This document shows, one piece after another, positions 4,731-6,191 of a stretch of DNA of 6,191 nt. The notes below the pieces were generated by a model, which was given only the letters and a program-made list of their open reading frames with translations, did no database searches and was not told where the DNA came from. The stretch lies in assembly GCA_903928395.1 (NCBI GenBank), contig CAIYQS010000213.1, positions 1 to 6,191 on the forward strand, written 5' to 3'. A program made the position numbers and the translations under genes. The first letter of the stretch is position 1, and every line of letters starts with the position of its first letter. The DNA comes from an uncultured Actinomycetes bacterium. Lineage in GTDB: Bacteria; Actinomycetota; Actinomycetes; Nanopelagicales; Nanopelagicaceae.

Positions 4731-6101
4731 TGATCTAACTTTCTTTGCAGCAGCTACGTAGTAGATTGCGAAAGCAAGAACAAAGCCAACTAGGAAGGCA
4801 ATGTCTCCAATTCCTGGATGTCTCTTCACAAAATAGCCTGAGTAATAAGACTGGTTCGAGAAACCCCAGATTGAAATAAATCCGGCGACTACAAACGCAA
4901 TCGGACCAGCTATATTTTCTCGTGTTGCAAAGAGCAATCTCTCGATGGACCCACCTTTGCGAAGAACCTTGTCCGCGATCATCACACCAAGCCATGGACC
5001 AATCCAGTAAGACATTACAAGCAAGAAATTCTCGTAGTTATTTGCTGGGTTGTTTATTGCAGCTCTGGCGAGGAGGAATCCAAGAATTCCAAAAATCACC
5101 GCGGAAATCGCACGACGTTGGTGACTTCCGAGCTTGATTCCAATCGTCAAGAATGACATAGAGCCTGAATAAATATTGAGTACATTTGCAGCGATCGATC
5201 CTCCGACAATTCCAAGTAATACTAATTTGCCAAGGAAAGTCGGCATCAAGTGCGTGAAGTCACTGGTTGGATTCGTATTAGCACCATATCCGTGCATTCC
5301 AGCAGTTACTGCCGCTGCGCCCACAATTTCCAGAACGGTGGACGAAACAAATATTCCTAGTCCCGCAGAACGGCCAGCTGCTTTTGCATCGGTTGATGGT
5401 GGGAGGTAACGAGCAAAGTCAGATGAGAATGGGTTCCAACCTGCTGCATAGCCATACGATGCCCCAACCAACAACAGGAATCCACCGGGAGTGTGCCCAT
5501 TGGAATGAGCGTTTAGATGCCCCTTGCTCAATGCGTAAATTGCAGCAATTCCAAAAACAATTACAAGGTAAGGGAAAAGATACTTCTCTACCGTCTGAAC
5601 CAAATTGTGTCCTATGAAGGCAATAATTACCTGTACAAGAACCACAATGACGAGCGAGAGCAAAACTTTCATCTTGGTGAGATCAGCGAGCGCAAATGCA
5701 CCTGAAACACTGTTCACTGCGAACCAGCCAATTCCAGCCGCTCCAGCATTAAAAATTGACGGAAGGATATTTCCAAGTTTTCCGAAGGCGGCACGTCCCA
5801 CAACCATCTGTGGTACTCCATACTTTGGACCGTCCTGAGTTAATACATATTGGCCAAGGCCACCAAGCACGTTTCCAATAACAATAGCTAAGGCTGCCTG
5901 CCAAAAAGTCAGTCCGAAAAAGAGAACTCCGAGCGCGCCAACATAGATTGTGGCGAACTCTAGGTTAGGGCTCGTCCAAGTAGCGAAAAGATTCCGCGCC
6001 TTGCCGTGTCGATCTTTAAGTGGGATGGATTCGATACCGCCAGGCTCAACTGCAAGGACTTTGTCCCCGTATTCACCTTCTCGAATTTCCAGATTCGTCA
6101 T
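4722..6101 (-). CDS. NCS1-family purine/cytosine-type permease
   Basis: 459-residue polytopic transporter of the nucleobase:cation symporter-1 family (purines, cytosine, uracil, allantoin, HMP and relatives), taking up a nucleobase-like substrate through the cytoplasmic membrane. It has a polar N-terminus (1-40), then about 12 helices. Signatures seen are 'TWTSPNLEFATIYVGALG' (41-58) for helix 1, 'PQMVVGRAAFG' (97-107), 'GIGWFAVNSVSGA' (123-135) for helix 3, the NCS1 hallmark 'GWNPFSSDFARYLP' (221-234) for helix 6, 'NVLNIYSGS' (306-314) for helix 8 and 'YWIGPWLGVMIAD' (365-377) for helix 10. The Trp in helix 3, the Asn in helix 8 and the Ser/Asp pair of the helix 6 motif are where the family binds substrate. 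Length is normal. Purine or cytosine is the best guess, supported weakly by the neighbouring guaB1; the exact substrate cannot be read from the sequence. Confidence 0.9.
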   Translation of the reverse strand: MTNLEIREGEYGDKVLAVEPGGIESIPLKDRHGKARNLFATWTSPNLEFATIYVGALGVLFFGLTFWQAALAIVIGNVLGGLGQYVLTQDGPKYGVPQMVVGRAAFGKLGNILPSIFNAGAAGIGWFAVNSVSGAFALADLTKMKVLLSLVIVVLVQVIIAFIGHNLVQTVEKYLFPYLVIVFGIAAIYALSKGHLNAHSNGHTPGGFLLLVGASYGYAAGWNPFSSDFARYLPPSTDAKAAGRSAGLGIFVSSTVLEIVGAAAVTAGMHGYGANTNPTSDFTHLMPTFLGKLVLLGIVGGSIAANVLNIYSGSMSFLTIGIKLGSHQRRAISAVIFGILGFLLARAAINNPANNYENFLLVMSYWIGPWLGVMIADKVLRKGGSIERLLFATRENIAGPIAFVVAGFISIWGFSNQSYYSGYFVKRHPGIGDIAFLVGFVLAFAIYYVAAAKKVRSEK

Positions 6102-6191
6102 ACGACATCTCTCCTAATTTTGGTGTCGGGGGTGATTTCGACCCCGTATGAAATGACGGCTCACAGACCGAGGGAATGGCGAAACCGTATA
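6102..6191 (-). other. 90-nt leader of the NCS1 permease gene, content unresolved
   Basis: This is all the sequence upstream of the permease visible in the window. On the minus strand it contains an imperfect inverted repeat (plus coordinates 6132-6139 and 6150-6157, GTGATTTC/GAAATGAC, seven of eight positions pairing, 10-nt spacer), an overlapping GGGGT/ACCCC hairpin (plus 6132-6145) and the hexamer ATACGG twice. I do not see the conserved core of a TPP, purine or guanidine riboswitch. It may hold the promoter and an operator or structured leader, but no clear -35/-10 pair is visible. Confidence 0.35.
6109..6115 (-). promoter_or_regulatory. Ribosome binding site of the NCS1 permease
   Basis: AGGAGAG on the minus strand, 7 nt before the ATG at 6101, is a strong Shine-Dalgarno sequence and fixes the start. 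A closer ATG at 6108-6106 overlaps the site's edge and is out of frame. Confidence 0.8.

Noticed and set aside
5605..5838. 77-codon plus-strand open frame inside the permease gene
   Set aside because: Antisense to a conserved transporter sequence, with no supporting start signal or recognisable protein.
6102..6191. TPP riboswitch in the permease leader (suggested by ACGGGG and CTGTGAG)
   Set aside because: The elements are in the wrong order, CUGAGA is not exact, and the conserved 3' half (CCUGAUC...GGGAA) is missing.

Overview
The window looks like a gene-dense stretch of an actinobacterial chromosome of moderate GC. The strongest taxonomic signals are a GuaB1-type IMPDH/GMP reductase paralogue, a family characteristic of Actinobacteria, and a TatB carrying the actinobacterial 'LGPEF...DLNPKTFI' signature. 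The moderate GC, very short intergenic gaps, a 9-nt tail-to-tail overlap and apparently leaderless starts fit a streamlined lineage such as the freshwater Nanopelagicales (acI). That placement is an inference from style, not proof.

Layout, left to right: (1) 2-2038, plus strand: the 3' part of a heme-copper oxidase subunit I gene followed directly by a subunit III gene, closed by a perfect 14-bp stem-loop terminator. (2) 2134-2910, plus strand: a 35-residue lysine-rich small ORF with a strong ribosome binding site, then 12 nt later a six-helix Pr6Pr-family membrane protein. (3) 2902-3228, minus strand: tatB, whose 3' end overlaps the membrane protein gene by 9 nt. (4) 3229-3264: a 36-bp divergent spacer that appears to hold two opposed -10 elements, each placed to give a (near-)leaderless mRNA. 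(5) 3265-4710, plus strand: guaB1. (6) 4722-6101, minus strand: an NCS1-family purine/cytosine-type permease, preceded by a 90-nt leader (6102-6191) of unknown content.

Functionally, ctaD/ctaE encode core subunits of a terminal oxidase in the cytoplasmic membrane. The catalytic metal ligands and the D-channel residues are intact, but the K-channel lysine and serine and the Mg-site aspartate are replaced, and subunit III lacks the usual C-terminal HFVD motif, so this is a divergent oxidase. GuaB1 (GMP to IMP) and the convergent NCS1 nucleobase permease together suggest a purine uptake/interconversion theme. TatB is the recognition-complex component of the twin-arginine translocase. The small lysine-rich ORF and the Pr6Pr protein form a probable two-gene unit of unknown function.

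The most interesting points are the altered proton-path residues in CtaD, the small-ORF/Pr6Pr pair with a perfect 10-bp inverted repeat over the second start, possible Thr/His hydrolase residues in the Pr6Pr protein, and the back-to-back leaderless promoters. I found no mobile elements, CRISPR arrays, tRNA or rRNA genes. The longest non-coding stretches are 95 and 90 nt.
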